This document shows positions 1 to 7,056 of a DNA stretch of 21,446 nt, in pieces (the stretch's first letter is position 1; each line of letters starts with the position of its first letter). This stretch comes from RGIG5327 sp045612485 (GTDB lineage: Bacteria > Verrucomicrobiota > Lentisphaeria > Victivallales > UBA1829): assembly GCA_045612485.1 (NCBI GenBank), contig JAZKZE010000110.1:1-21446 (forward strand), given 5' to 3'. The notes beneath the pieces are model-generated. The model worked only from the letters and a program-made list of their open reading frames with translations, made no database searches and was not told the DNA's origin. The position numbers and the translations under genes were made by a program.

Positions 1-1
1 G

Positions 2-55
2 AGACCTTTACCTCCTCCGCCTCCGCCTAAAAAAGCCTGGTGGAAAGTCTGGTAA
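2..55 (+). CDS. C-terminal tail of a protein starting outside the window (partial)
   Basis: Only the last 17 codons are visible. The frame starting at base 2 gives a proline run followed by two lysines and a tryptophan-rich end (PPPPPPKKAWWKVW) and a TAA at 53-55. A good terminator begins about 30 bases further on, which is why I call a plus-strand gene end here. The frame starting at base 1 also stops early (TAA at 28-30), so the choice of frame is a judgement based on the more protein-like composition. The function cannot be told. Confidence 0.45.
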   Translation, partial: RPLPPPPPPKKAWWKVW

Positions 56-83
56 GATGTAAAAGGGAACTTACAGAAAAAAT

Positions 84-118
84 ATCCCGGTTTCTCAATA
101 GGGGAGCCGGGATTTTTT
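84..118 (+). terminator. Rho-independent terminator of the upstream plus-strand gene
   Basis: An 11-pair stem starting with CCCGG and closing with CCGGG, containing three G-T wobbles and a four-base AATA loop, is followed by a run of six T. It lies about 30 bases after the TAA at 53-55. Confidence 0.8.
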
Positions 119-131
119 ATTGTATTTATTG

Positions 132-167
132 TACAAAAAAACTGCTGTTCACAGCAGAACAGCAGTT
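132..167 (-). terminator. Rho-independent terminator of the symporter gene
   Basis: Perfect 11-base inverted arms (AACTGCTGTTC at 140-150 and its complement at 157-167) enclose a six-base loop. On the minus strand the stem runs into a T tract (134-140). It lies about 110 bases past the stop of the symporter at 279. The stretch 168-278 between them is AT-rich and I see nothing else in it. Confidence 0.8.
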
Positions 168-278
168 GAGAAAATCAATACAGAAATAAAAACTGCATTG
201 AGGTAATTTCAAAAGTCATTCAAAAAAATCAAAGCAGATGCACTTTCAGATTTTTGAGGAGTTTTTTACCTCTATTGT

Positions 279-1514
279 TTATTTTGAAGGATCAAGTTCT
301 TTGTCCACAATAGCGCAGACGCAGGAATCCGACCACACATTCACACCGGTTTCGATCATATCAATGACGGTATAAATGGGAAGGATGATCCCCATGATGC
401 CGATGGAAGCTCCGGCTCCGGACATAAGTGAAAGGGTAAGGAAATAGCAGCCCATGGGTACTCCGGCATTGCCGATGGCAGAGATCACAGCGATAAGGAT
501 CCAGAGAAGGGTGCTTTCAAAGGTGATGGGCATACCGCTGTTCTGCATCACAAAAAGGGAGGTGACAAGAATAAAGGCGGCACAGCCGTTCATATTGATG
601 GTACAGCAGACAGGAAGGATAAAGCGGGCAACTTCCTTTTTAGCCTTCAGATTGTTTTCAGCAGAAGCCACTGTGACAGGCAATGTGGCTGCGGAACTCT
701 TTGTGAAAAATGCCATGAGAACGGCAGGAAGCATCTGTTTGAATACTTTCAGCGGGTTCAATCCTCTGATCAGCAGGAAGAGGGGCAGAATGATGCAGAA
801 CTGCAAAACATTGCCGCCAAGGACTACCGCAACATATTTTCCCAGGGAACCAACGATCACCCCGGCAGACATCTGGGCGGCAAGCTGGGCGGAAAATGCT
901 ACGATCCCCACAGGAAGAGTCCAGACCAGTGCTTTGATGAGAGTGAACAAAAGTTCCTGCAATCCCAGGATCCCTTTGAGAAGTACCTGGATATTTTCAG
1001 AATCTTTCATAAATGCGAGAGCAAGACCCACTGCGGAAGAGACCAGAAGAATACTCAATACATTTCCGGAGGAAAGAGGGGAAAGAAGATTATCCGGAAC
1101 AACGGCAAGAATATGATTGTAAACCGTAAGTTTTCCCAGATTGGCAGGGACGCTTGCTTTTCCCTGGGCAATCAGTTCTGCAGGAAGATTACCCGGAGCA
1201 ATGATTCTGTAAAGGATCGCTCCCACAGCAGCGGCAACGACTGTTGTGAGAATGGTATAGATGATGGTATGCAGAAAAATGCGTCCTGTATCCTTTTTGG
1301 CTCCCAGAAGAGCTAAAGTGGTGGTCACAGCAAGAGCAATGGTGGGGACAGCAATAAATTTAAAGAGTCTTGTGTAGATCGCAGCGATAAAATCAAAGAA
1401 TTCATTGAGAGGAGCGCACCCCAGTGTCCCCAAAATGGTTCCCAGTACAAGTGCCGCCATCCAGATGGCAAATTGTTTTCCGTTAAAACCGGCTTTCTTT
1501 TTTGTTTCTTCCAT
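279..1514 (-). CDS. Dicarboxylate/amino acid:cation symporter (DAACS family), SstT-like
   Basis: A 411-residue secondary transporter of the inner membrane, full length for the family, expected to couple Na+ or H+ influx to uptake of an amino acid or dicarboxylate. The family landmarks are all present in order: the serine-rich hairpin 1 (TKSSAATLPVT, 271-281), the TM7 signature in the altered form NMNGCA (307-312; usually NMDGT), the hairpin 2 tip GNAGVPMG (348-355) and TM8 IDMIETGVNVWSD (384-396). The position that is Arg397 in the archaeal aspartate transporter GltPh, which holds the substrate side-chain carboxylate, is Glu388 here, and GltPh Asp312 is Asn309. This argues for a neutral or basic substrate rather than aspartate or glutamate (inference). 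The start has an AAGGA box 6 bases upstream. An AraC regulator lies directly upstream on the same strand, with a separate promoter candidate in the gap. Confidence 0.88.
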   Translation of the reverse strand: MEETKKKAGFNGKQFAIWMAALVLGTILGTLGCAPLNEFFDFIAAIYTRLFKFIAVPTIALAVTTTLALLGAKKDTGRIFLHTIIYTILTTVVAAAVGAILYRIIAPGNLPAELIAQGKASVPANLGKLTVYNHILAVVPDNLLSPLSSGNVLSILLVSSAVGLALAFMKDSENIQVLLKGILGLQELLFTLIKALVWTLPVGIVAFSAQLAAQMSAGVIVGSLGKYVAVVLGGNVLQFCIILPLFLLIRGLNPLKVFKQMLPAVLMAFFTKSSAATLPVTVASAENNLKAKKEVARFILPVCCTINMNGCAAFILVTSLFVMQNSGMPITFESTLLWILIAVISAIGNAGVPMGCYFLTLSLMSGAGASIGIMGIILPIYTVIDMIETGVNVWSDSCVCAIVDKELDPSK

Positions 1515-1559
1515 TTTTGATCCTTTTTGTTATTTTCAAGATAAAAAAATATCAATATA

Positions 1560-1587
1560 AATTTAGCATAAAATCGTATTTTGTCAA
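1560..1587 (-). promoter_or_regulatory. Sigma70-type promoter candidate for the symporter gene
   Basis: On the minus strand a perfect -35 TTGACA (1587-1582) is followed by a 16-base spacer and a weak -10 TAAATT (1565-1560), about 45 bases before the ATG. It suggests that the symporter can be transcribed independently of the AraC gene upstream. Confidence 0.55.
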
Positions 1588-1647
1588 TGGCTGAAAAAGA
1601 ATTATACATAATAACGCCGGCAAAGAAGCATACTTTTCTGTAATCTG

Positions 1648-2511
1648 TCAGTTATTGTATCTGCCGGGAGTTTTTCCGGTATGGCGTTTGAATTCCCGTA
1701 TGAAATATTCTGTACTGGCAAATCCCGCAAGCCGGGCAGTCTCCCCTACAGAAAGTCTTCCTGCGGCAAGAAGTTCTTCCGCATATTTGAGTCTGCGGTC
1801 ACTTAAATATTTTCCGGGACTTTTATTCAGATATTTCCGGAATAATTCTGTAAGAAGCCGGACGGAAACGCCTGTATGAAAAGAAAGTTCCTCTCTGGAC
1901 AGCTGCCGGAAACCGTTTCTTTCAATATATTCCAGAGCTTTGCGGAGTTTTTCCGGAAAACTGTTTTTCTTTTTCTGGAAATATATCTCTTGCAAAAGAG
2001 CAAAAAGCAGTTGGGAAAGGATGGCACTTCTGCCGCCATGTTCCAGGATCTCCTTTTTTACAGTCTGAAAAAAAGTCTTCATCCTTGCCGGATCACTGCA
2101 ATGGATCACACCGGTTTTTTCTGGGAAAAGAGTTCCGGCAAGGGTATCGAAAAATGTATTGCGGTATATAATGATCCCTGTACGGCGGAGGATCTCATTT
2201 CCCATTGCCTGTGTATAAAGGACTTTCTGACTCTCTCTTTCCAGTATCAGGTCACCTGCTTTTATCTCATATTCCCCGTCTTCCGTCACTCGTTTCTGGG
2301 TTCCGGTGTGGATCAGACCAATGAAAGCACAGGAGCTTTCCGCCTGTTTGGTTCCCCGGAAGTTCTGCCATTCTGATTCCAGAAAAAATTGCAGACACAG
2401 TAACGCATCGGAAGAAAATGTATCTCTGTTATTGATGTAGAAATCTTCTTCCGATCTCCCGCCGCCGGAAGAAAATTCACATTCATGCCGGTAAATAAAA
2501 TTTTCTGTCAT
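1648..2511 (-). CDS. AraC/XylS-family transcriptional regulator
   Basis: A 287-residue regulator. Residues about 1-180 form a poorly conserved effector-binding half of the cupin/AraC N-terminal type. Residues about 188-287 form the AraC DNA-binding domain with two helix-turn-helix motifs: LSREELSFHTGVSVRLLTEL and VGETARLAGFASTEYFIREF, ending in HTGKTPGRY, the usual family C-terminus. The start at 2511 has an AAGGTGG box three bases upstream. The gene is divergent from the NodB-like gene at 2702 and sits upstream of the symporter, so it may control either; the paired repeats at 2557-2592 in the shared intergenic region favour the divergent gene as target (inference). The effector is unknown. 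Confidence 0.9.
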   Translation of the reverse strand: MTENFIYRHECEFSSGGGRSEEDFYINNRDTFSSDALLCLQFFLESEWQNFRGTKQAESSCAFIGLIHTGTQKRVTEDGEYEIKAGDLILERESQKVLYTQAMGNEILRRTGIIIYRNTFFDTLAGTLFPEKTGVIHCSDPARMKTFFQTVKKEILEHGGRSAILSQLLFALLQEIYFQKKKNSFPEKLRKALEYIERNGFRQLSREELSFHTGVSVRLLTELFRKYLNKSPGKYLSDRRLKYAEELLAAGRLSVGETARLAGFASTEYFIREFKRHTGKTPGRYNN

Positions 2512-2556
2512 ATCCCACCTTGTTTTTCTGTGTGAAATATACTTCTTTTTCCTTTT

Positions 2557-2592
2557 TATGCAAATATTATTTCTTTTATATGCTCATTTTAT
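2557..2592. promoter_or_regulatory. Candidate AraC operator: two direct half-sites
   Basis: Two copies of the pattern TATGCNNATNTTAT begin at 2557 and 2579, 22 bases apart. This is the two-helical-turn spacing at which AraC-family proteins typically bind direct repeats. The pair ends 35 bases before the -35 box of the divergent promoter. The region is AT-rich, so a chance match remains possible. Confidence 0.4.
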
Positions 2593-2627
2593 CATAAAAA
2601 AATGCCTGATTATACAGTTTTTATGAT

Positions 2628-2656
2628 TTGCAATATGCTGTATGAACATATATAAT
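2628..2656 (+). promoter_or_regulatory. Promoter of the NodB-like gene
   Basis: A -35 TTGCAA (2628-2633), a 17-base spacer and a perfect -10 TATAAT (2651-2656). The start of transcription would be near 2663, giving a leader of about 40 bases. Confidence 0.65.
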
Positions 2657-2701
2657 ATAAGGACAGAATGATTCACGGCAACATAAAAAAGGAGAAAGAA
2701 A

Positions 2702-3847
2702 ATGCTGGAAATAACTTCCCACCGTAATGGAGAGATCCTCAATTACAAACATGGTAAAGAAACACCGGACGCCCTTACCATTCAGATCCGGGGTATCGCC
2801 ACTCCCCAGAGTTCCGTTACAGTCAACGGCATTGCCGCAAAACGTAATGACCGGGAATTTACGGCAGAGATCCCCCTCACAGAAAAGATCAATACCGTAA
2901 CAGCCAAAGCCAGAGATAAATTCGGTGAACGCACTCTTTCCATTGTCCTTGTATGGGATAAAGCATCTTTCAAACGCTATGCCGTACGTATCGACGACAA
3001 CTGTTTCTTCTTTGCTGATCTTACCAGAAACAAACCCAAATATCTGATGGATCACTTCTATTTGAAAAAATTGAAAGAGTTTCACGATAAATATGGCAGC
3101 AAATTCATCCTCAAATGTTTCTTCCGCAACGATCATGATGCCGAAAAATTCACTCTTGATAAAGCTACTGACGCTTATAAAAGCCAGTTTGAAGATAATT
3201 CCGACTGGCTCCATCTTGCTTTCCACGCTCTCGGGGAATTTCCTGACCGTCCCTATCAGCATTGCAGCGGCAAAAAACTTGCGGAAGATTATGATCTTAC
3301 TATGAAAGAACTCATCCGAATTGCCGGAAGCAAAAGCTGTACTCCCCCCACCAATGTCCACTGGGCAATGCTGGAACCGGAAAATTATTCTGTTCTTAAA
3401 GAACGGGGATTAAAGATCCTGACTTCCGGCGGATTTATAGCAAACCGTCTCATTGTGGAAGGGGAGATCCGGCAACAGATGACCTCTTCCTGTGATATCG
3501 GATTTTTCTATGAACAGGATGTGGCGCACCACATGCTCAATAAACGCTGTTATTACGATCCCGACCACGGGCTTTTCCTCTCCCGCACTTTCTTCTGCTT
3601 CAATATCGACACCCCCTCCGGGATCGAAGAAAAAATCCGGGAGGAAGATGCCAGAAGCAGGGAAACCGGAAGCGAGATGATGGAATGTATCGGACACGAA
3701 CAGTATGCCTATCCCGCCTACTTCAATTATCTGCCTGATTATTTTGATCGTCTGGAAGCCAGCTGCCGTGTCCCGACGGAACTGGGGTATAAACCTGTGT
3801 TTTTCCAGGATGGTATTTTCGGCAACACCGCCTGGGGAAATAAGTAA
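2702..3847 (+). CDS. NodB-like (polysaccharide deacetylase fold) protein with N-terminal Ig-like domain
   Basis: 381 residues, no signal peptide and no membrane segment, so it is predicted to be cytoplasmic. Residues 1-85 look like a bacterial Ig-like or pre-barrel beta domain (valine- and threonine-rich short strands). Residues about 90-375 resemble the distorted TIM barrel of carbohydrate esterase family 4: VRIDDN with Asp98-Asp99 at the position of the first NodB motif, HLAFHALGEFPDRPY with His171 and His175 as possible metal ligands, and a conserved-looking C-terminal GHEQYAYP. The fold assignment is from motif resemblance only, and activity is unproven. The start is set by an AAGGAG box 7 bases upstream. 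It is transcribed alone: its own promoter lies upstream and a strong terminator follows. The divergent AraC gene is the likely regulator. Confidence 0.6.
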   Translation: MLEITSHRNGEILNYKHGKETPDALTIQIRGIATPQSSVTVNGIAAKRNDREFTAEIPLTEKINTVTAKARDKFGERTLSIVLVWDKASFKRYAVRIDDNCFFFADLTRNKPKYLMDHFYLKKLKEFHDKYGSKFILKCFFRNDHDAEKFTLDKATDAYKSQFEDNSDWLHLAFHALGEFPDRPYQHCSGKKLAEDYDLTMKELIRIAGSKSCTPPTNVHWAMLEPENYSVLKERGLKILTSGGFIANRLIVEGEIRQQMTSSCDIGFFYEQDVAHHMLNKRCYYDPDHGLFLSRTFFCFNIDTPSGIEEKIREEDARSRETGSEMMECIGHEQYAYPAYFNYLPDYFDRLEASCRVPTELGYKPVFFQDGIFGNTAWGNK

Positions 3848-3885
3848 ATTTTCTGATCAAAAAATTGTAAAATTAAATTTTTTTC

Positions 3886-3947
3886 AGTTTGAAATCTTTT
3901 TTCTGCGTGTTATAGTACCACCCGGAAAAAGATTTCAAACTTTTTTT
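3886..3947 (+). terminator. Strong terminator with a 24-base loop
   Basis: Perfect 16-base arms (3886-3901 and 3926-3941) beginning AGTTTGAAATC, followed by seven T. The stem is also preceded by a T-rich stretch. It separates the NodB-like gene from the membrane protein gene at 4006. Confidence 0.85.
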
Positions 3948-4005
3948 ATGGAAAAAAGTGCTTTTTCCGGAAATAAAAGCAATATCAAAAAACAAGGAGG
4001 GGGAA

Positions 4006-5478
4006 ATGGAAAATTTCTTTGAAAAAGTCTGGCAGATGATTGTGGACAGCAGTTTGCTCAATGTGGTAGGAGCTATTGCCGTACTTCTGATCGGGTGGTT
4101 GATTGCATTGGGGTTGTCCCGCAGGATCTCCAAAGCGGTAAATGCTCTTGCCGTAAAAAGAGCTTCTCTTGCAGAGGAAACCGATATTCCTGATGTAAGC
4201 CAGGCAGATACCCTTGCAGGAAAAATCACCTATTATGTCATTATGATCCTTACTGTTCTCGGCTGTTTTTCCGTTCTGAAACTCAATGCAGCGGCAGCTC
4301 CCTTGCAGGAATTTATTACTTCCGTTGCCCGTTATGCTCCCAATATTGCCGGAGCTTTGCTTCTGCTCCTTGTTGCGTGGATCGTTGCCGGGATCGTGAG
4401 AGCCATTACAAAATCTGCTCTTCTGAAAAGCAAACTCAATATCCGTCTTGCTGAACAGATCGGAGCAGGTGATCCTGCCGCAGTAGCAGATTATACCGCC
4501 AAAACGGTTTATTATACCGTTTTTCTTTTCTTCCTGCCTGCGATCCTCAATGCCCTGAAGATCTACGGTGTGACTGCACCCCTTCAGGCAATGTTTGAAA
4601 AGATCCTCACCTATCTTCCCAACCTTGCAGCTTCCGCCGCGATCCTCGTTATCGGTCTGTGGGTGGCAGCAGTTGTACGCAAGGCAGTCAGCGGACTTGT
4701 GGTCATCAGCCGACTGAATGCCCTGGGAGAACAGATGGGGATCTCCAAAACTTTCGGCAACAACGGTCTTGCCTCCATGTTCGGGATCGTATCCTATGTG
4801 CTGGTTGCCATTCCGGTTGTGATCTCTGCCCTTACAGCATTACAGATCGAAGCCCTTTCCAAATCTGTTGCGGGATTCTTTGATAAGCTCCTCAATGCCA
4901 CCGGTGACATCATCGGAGCAGCCCTTCTCATTTTTGCCGCCGTTCTTGTGGGCAATTTTGCCGCTGGGCTGGTCACTCAACTTACCGCCAATTTCGGGCT
5001 GGATAAATTTATTGCCGGTATGGGCTTCAAAAGCGAGGGAAAAGACTCTGCCGCACCTTCCGTCATTGTAGGAAAACTTGCGTTCCTCTCCATTCTCCTT
5101 ATGGCGATTCTGGGTGCATGTGATCTTCTGGGCTTCAGACAGCTGGCGGATCTGGTAAGAGTTTTTGCTTCTTTCGGCGGCAATATCCTTCTGAGTATCG
5201 TTGTTATCCTTATCGGGATCTGGCTTGCCTCCTTTGCCGCTTCTGCCATTGAAGGCAAATGCAATGCAATTGTCGTTGGATGTGTAAAGACTGCTGTCAT
5301 CATCTTTACGGTTGCCATTGCCGTAAGCAATATGAATATCGGTGACCGGATCGTGGAGATCGCCTTCTCCTTGATCCTGGGTGCTGCCTGTGTTGCTTCT
5401 GCCATTGCTTTCGGTGTGGGTGGTAAAGACGCCGCTGCAAAACTTTTGAATGACTGGGTGGAAAAACTTAAAAAATAA
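4006..5478 (+). CDS. Membrane protein made of MscS-type TM-helix repeats
   Basis: 490 residues. I chose the ATG at 4006 because AAGGAGGGG lies just upstream; an in-frame ATG at 3958 lacks this. The protein repeats one unit at least four or five times: an amphipathic stretch, then N-(I/V/L)-x-G/A-(A/L)-x-hydrophobic-G-W/x-hydrophobic, then a basic or small-residue end. Examples are VGAIAVLLIGWLIALGL near the N-terminus, IAGALLLLLVAWIVAGIV, LAASAAILVIGLWVAAVV, IIGAALLIFAAVLVGNF and LLSIVVILIGIWLASF. This matches the conserved TM_helix family found in some mechanosensitive channels. There is no soluble MscS beta domain: the protein ends in a short GVGGKDAAAKLLNDWVEKLKK tail, itself similar to the segment after the last helix in that family. 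The role (osmotic or mechanosensitive conduction, or a scaffold) is inference. Confidence 0.75.
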   Translation: MENFFEKVWQMIVDSSLLNVVGAIAVLLIGWLIALGLSRRISKAVNALAVKRASLAEETDIPDVSQADTLAGKITYYVIMILTVLGCFSVLKLNAAAAPLQEFITSVARYAPNIAGALLLLLVAWIVAGIVRAITKSALLKSKLNIRLAEQIGAGDPAAVADYTAKTVYYTVFLFFLPAILNALKIYGVTAPLQAMFEKILTYLPNLAASAAILVIGLWVAAVVRKAVSGLVVISRLNALGEQMGISKTFGNNGLASMFGIVSYVLVAIPVVISALTALQIEALSKSVAGFFDKLLNATGDIIGAALLIFAAVLVGNFAAGLVTQLTANFGLDKFIAGMGFKSEGKDSAAPSVIVGKLAFLSILLMAILGACDLLGFRQLADLVRVFASFGGNILLSIVVILIGIWLASFAASAIEGKCNAIVVGCVKTAVIIFTVAIAVSNMNIGDRIVEIAFSLILGAACVASAIAFGVGGKDAAAKLLNDWVEKLKK

Positions 5479-5494
5479 GTTTTGCCTCTGGAAA

Positions 5495-5548
5495 TATAAA
5501 AAATACAGGGCTGCTGCAAGCAGAATAGTGCGGCAGTCCTGATTTTTA
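5495..5548 (+). terminator. Terminator of the TM-helix repeat gene
   Basis: Twelve-pair stem (CAGGGCTGCTGC at 5506-5517 with 5530-5541, two wobbles), extended by A-rich and T-rich flanks, with a T run after it. Confidence 0.85.
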
Positions 5549-5607
5549 TATGCGGAAGATTTATTTTTATATTAACAGGATTTTCCTGTATTCAACCTGC
5601 AATTTCT

Positions 5608-5643
5608 AAAAAAAAGAGGGATCTGTTTCCCCTCTTTTTCAGT
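5608..5643 (-). terminator. Terminator of perR (usable in both directions)
   Basis: Perfect ten-base arms (AAAAAGAGGG at 5611-5620, complement at 5630-5639). On the minus strand the stem is followed by a run of eight T, just past the perR stop at 5661; on the plus strand it is followed by T as well. Confidence 0.8.
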
Positions 5644-5660
5644 CATTATTTTTAAATAGC

Positions 5661-6083
5661 TTACATATTTTTTCCGCACTCTTTGCAGCATCCTTTCATA
5701 CAGATGTGCAGCTGATCCAGAATGAATCCTTCCGGCAGATCCGGCAGATTATTGGCAATCGCCTTGCCCTGTTCCGGAAAAAGATCAAAAACAGAACCGC
5801 ATTTCATACATTTGAAATGGGCGTGACTGCTTACGTCACCGTCAAAACGAAGTTCCCGGTCTTCAATAAGAACTTCCTGCAAAACATGTTTTTCCGCAAA
5901 AAGTTTCAAGGTATTGTAAACGGTGGTAAGGGAGATGGTGGGAAGGAGTTTTTTAAGGTCACGGTATATCGTTTCCGCAGATGGATGGGTACGGTTTTCC
6001 TGTAAATACCCGTAAATTGCCAGACGCTGGGGGGAGGGACTTATCCCGGATCGCCGTAATATGAGAGTGTAATCTTTTGTCAT
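5661..6083 (-). CDS. perR: PerR-type Fur-family peroxide sensor and repressor
   Basis: 140 residues, normal length. The N-terminal winged helix covers about 10-80 (SLTTVYNTLKLF recognition helix). The metal-sensing residues of Bacillus PerR (His37, Asp85, His91, His93, Asp104) correspond to His33, Asp81, His87, His89 and Asp100 here with a constant offset of four. An aspartate rather than glutamate at the last position is the feature that separates PerR from iron-sensing Fur. The structural zinc cysteines are present as CMKC (92-95) and CKEC (133-136). A GGAG box lies 7 bases before the ATG. It is downstream of, and on the same strand as, the rubrerythrin gene, a classic PerR target. The space between them holds a terminator and little room for a promoter, so partial read-through from rubrerythrin is possible. 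Confidence 0.9.
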   Translation of the reverse strand: MTKDYTLILRRSGISPSPQRLAIYGYLQENRTHPSAETIYRDLKKLLPTISLTTVYNTLKLFAEKHVLQEVLIEDRELRFDGDVSSHAHFKCMKCGSVFDLFPEQGKAIANNLPDLPEGFILDQLHICMKGCCKECGKNM

Positions 6084-6120
6084 GATCGTTCTCCTGCCCT
6101 TGAAGATTGAAAATTTTTAC

Positions 6121-6164
6121 AAAAAAAGTTCTCTGCCGTACTATTACAGCGGCAAAGAACTTTT
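6121..6164 (-). terminator. Terminator of the rubrerythrin gene
   Basis: Fifteen-base arms (6124-6138 and 6150-6164; AAAAGTTCT outer part, TGCCG inner part) with one wobble on the minus strand, followed on that strand by seven T (6127-6121). It lies 12 bases after the rubrerythrin stop. Confidence 0.8.
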
Positions 6165-6175
6165 CTGATACAGGC

Positions 6176-6724
6176 TTATTTGAAATAACGTTTCAGGAGG
6201 CCTGCGAAGCCGGCACCGTGGCGGGCTTCATCTTTTGCCATTTCATGTACGGTATCATGGATGGCGTCGTAATTGAGTTCTTTTGCACGTTTTGCCAGAG
6301 CCAGCTTACCGGCACATGCTCCGCCTTCCGCTTCGGTACGCATCTGCAAGTTGGTCTTGGTGCAGGGAACCAGCACTTCGCCCAAAAGTTCAGCAAATTT
6401 TGCTGCATGTTCAGCTTCTTCAAAAGCATAACGTTTGTAGGCTTCGGCGATTTCCGGATAGCCTTCTCTTTCAGCCTGACGGCTCATGGCAAGGTACATA
6501 CCCACTTCGCAGCATTCGCCGGTAAAGTTGGCACGCAGACCTTCCACTACTTCAGGATCCAGATCCGCGGTGGAGGTGGCAACAACATGTTCACAAGCCC
6601 ATTTCATTTCGCCTTCTTCCGCTTTATTGAATTTGGAAGCAGGGGCTTTGCACTGGGGGCATTTTTCGGGGGCTTCGGTTCCTTCATGGACATAACCGCA
6701 AACGCTGCATACAAATTTACTCAT
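6176..6724 (-). CDS. rbr: Reverse rubrerythrin (rubredoxin domain first), peroxide reductase
   Basis: 182 residues. Two near ATG codons exist, at 6730 and 6724; AGGAG is only two bases from the first and eight from the second, so I choose 6724, which gives MSKFVCSVCGYVHEG. Residues 1-35 are a rubredoxin domain with the Fe(Cys)4 ligands in CSVCG (6, 9) and CPQC (22, 25). Residues about 55-182 are the ferritin-like di-iron four-helix domain with its glutamates and histidines in FTGECCEVGMY, FEEAEHA and KDEARHG. In classical rubrerythrin the order is the other way round; this N-terminal rubredoxin arrangement is that of reverse rubrerythrins, which reduce H2O2 in anaerobes using electrons passed through rubredoxin. 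Terminated on its own, with perR next. Confidence 0.93.
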   Translation of the reverse strand: MSKFVCSVCGYVHEGTEAPEKCPQCKAPASKFNKAEEGEMKWACEHVVATSTADLDPEVVEGLRANFTGECCEVGMYLAMSRQAEREGYPEIAEAYKRYAFEEAEHAAKFAELLGEVLVPCTKTNLQMRTEAEGGACAGKLALAKRAKELNYDAIHDTVHEMAKDEARHGAGFAGLLKRYFK

Positions 6725-6775
6725 TTTCATTTCTCCTTTTTTTATAGTTGAGTTTTGATTTTTGCTTTTTTTGTT

Positions 6776-6813
6776 TTGTAATAACTTCAATGTTGGAGTT
6801 ATTACAATTATTA
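6776..6813. promoter_or_regulatory. Palindromic operator candidate upstream of rubrerythrin (PerR site?)
   Basis: A 32-base inverted repeat (6776-6807) pairs at 14 of 16 positions; the outer arms are TTGTAATAACT and its complement. A further half-site, complement of GTAATAA, follows at once (6807-6813), so three GTAATAA units are packed together. It sits about 50 bases upstream of the rubrerythrin ATG. Fur-family proteins bind AT-rich palindromes and overlapping half-sites, and a PerR gene is adjacent. The assignment to PerR is inference; the sequence is not a textbook Bacillus PerR box. Confidence 0.55.
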
Positions 6814-6984
6814 CTTTACTCCACTTTTTTCATAGTTCAAGTGATTTTTTGAAAAAATGCGATTTTTTTTTGATTTTTTTTAATTTCCTGCACGGAATAG
6901 ATCTGCAAAGAGGCTTTTTCCGTGGGAAAAACTTCTGAAAATTGTATTATTGCGTGATTTTATTGCAGGGAATTTGCCGGTGAC

Positions 6985-7012
6985 TTGTAAATAGTTCCTG
7001 CAGGAGTATATT
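6985..7012 (+). promoter_or_regulatory. Promoter candidate of the ceramidase-like gene
   Basis: A -35 TTGTAA (6985-6990), a 16-base spacer and a -10 TATATT (7007-7012), about 45 bases before the start codon. The spacer contains a perfect ten-base palindrome, TCCTGCAGGA (6996-7005), which could be an operator. The rest of the 6725-7056 gap is T-rich; apart from the palindrome upstream of rubrerythrin I see nothing else in it. Confidence 0.45.
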
Positions 7013-7056
7013 AATCCATAAAAAGAACAACAGTAAACGATAATAAAGGAACAGAA

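Noticed and set aside
2621..3361. A 246-codon minus-strand open frame overlapping the NodB-like gene
   Set aside because: Shadow frame; it would cover the promoter and lacks a ribosome site or recognisable domain.
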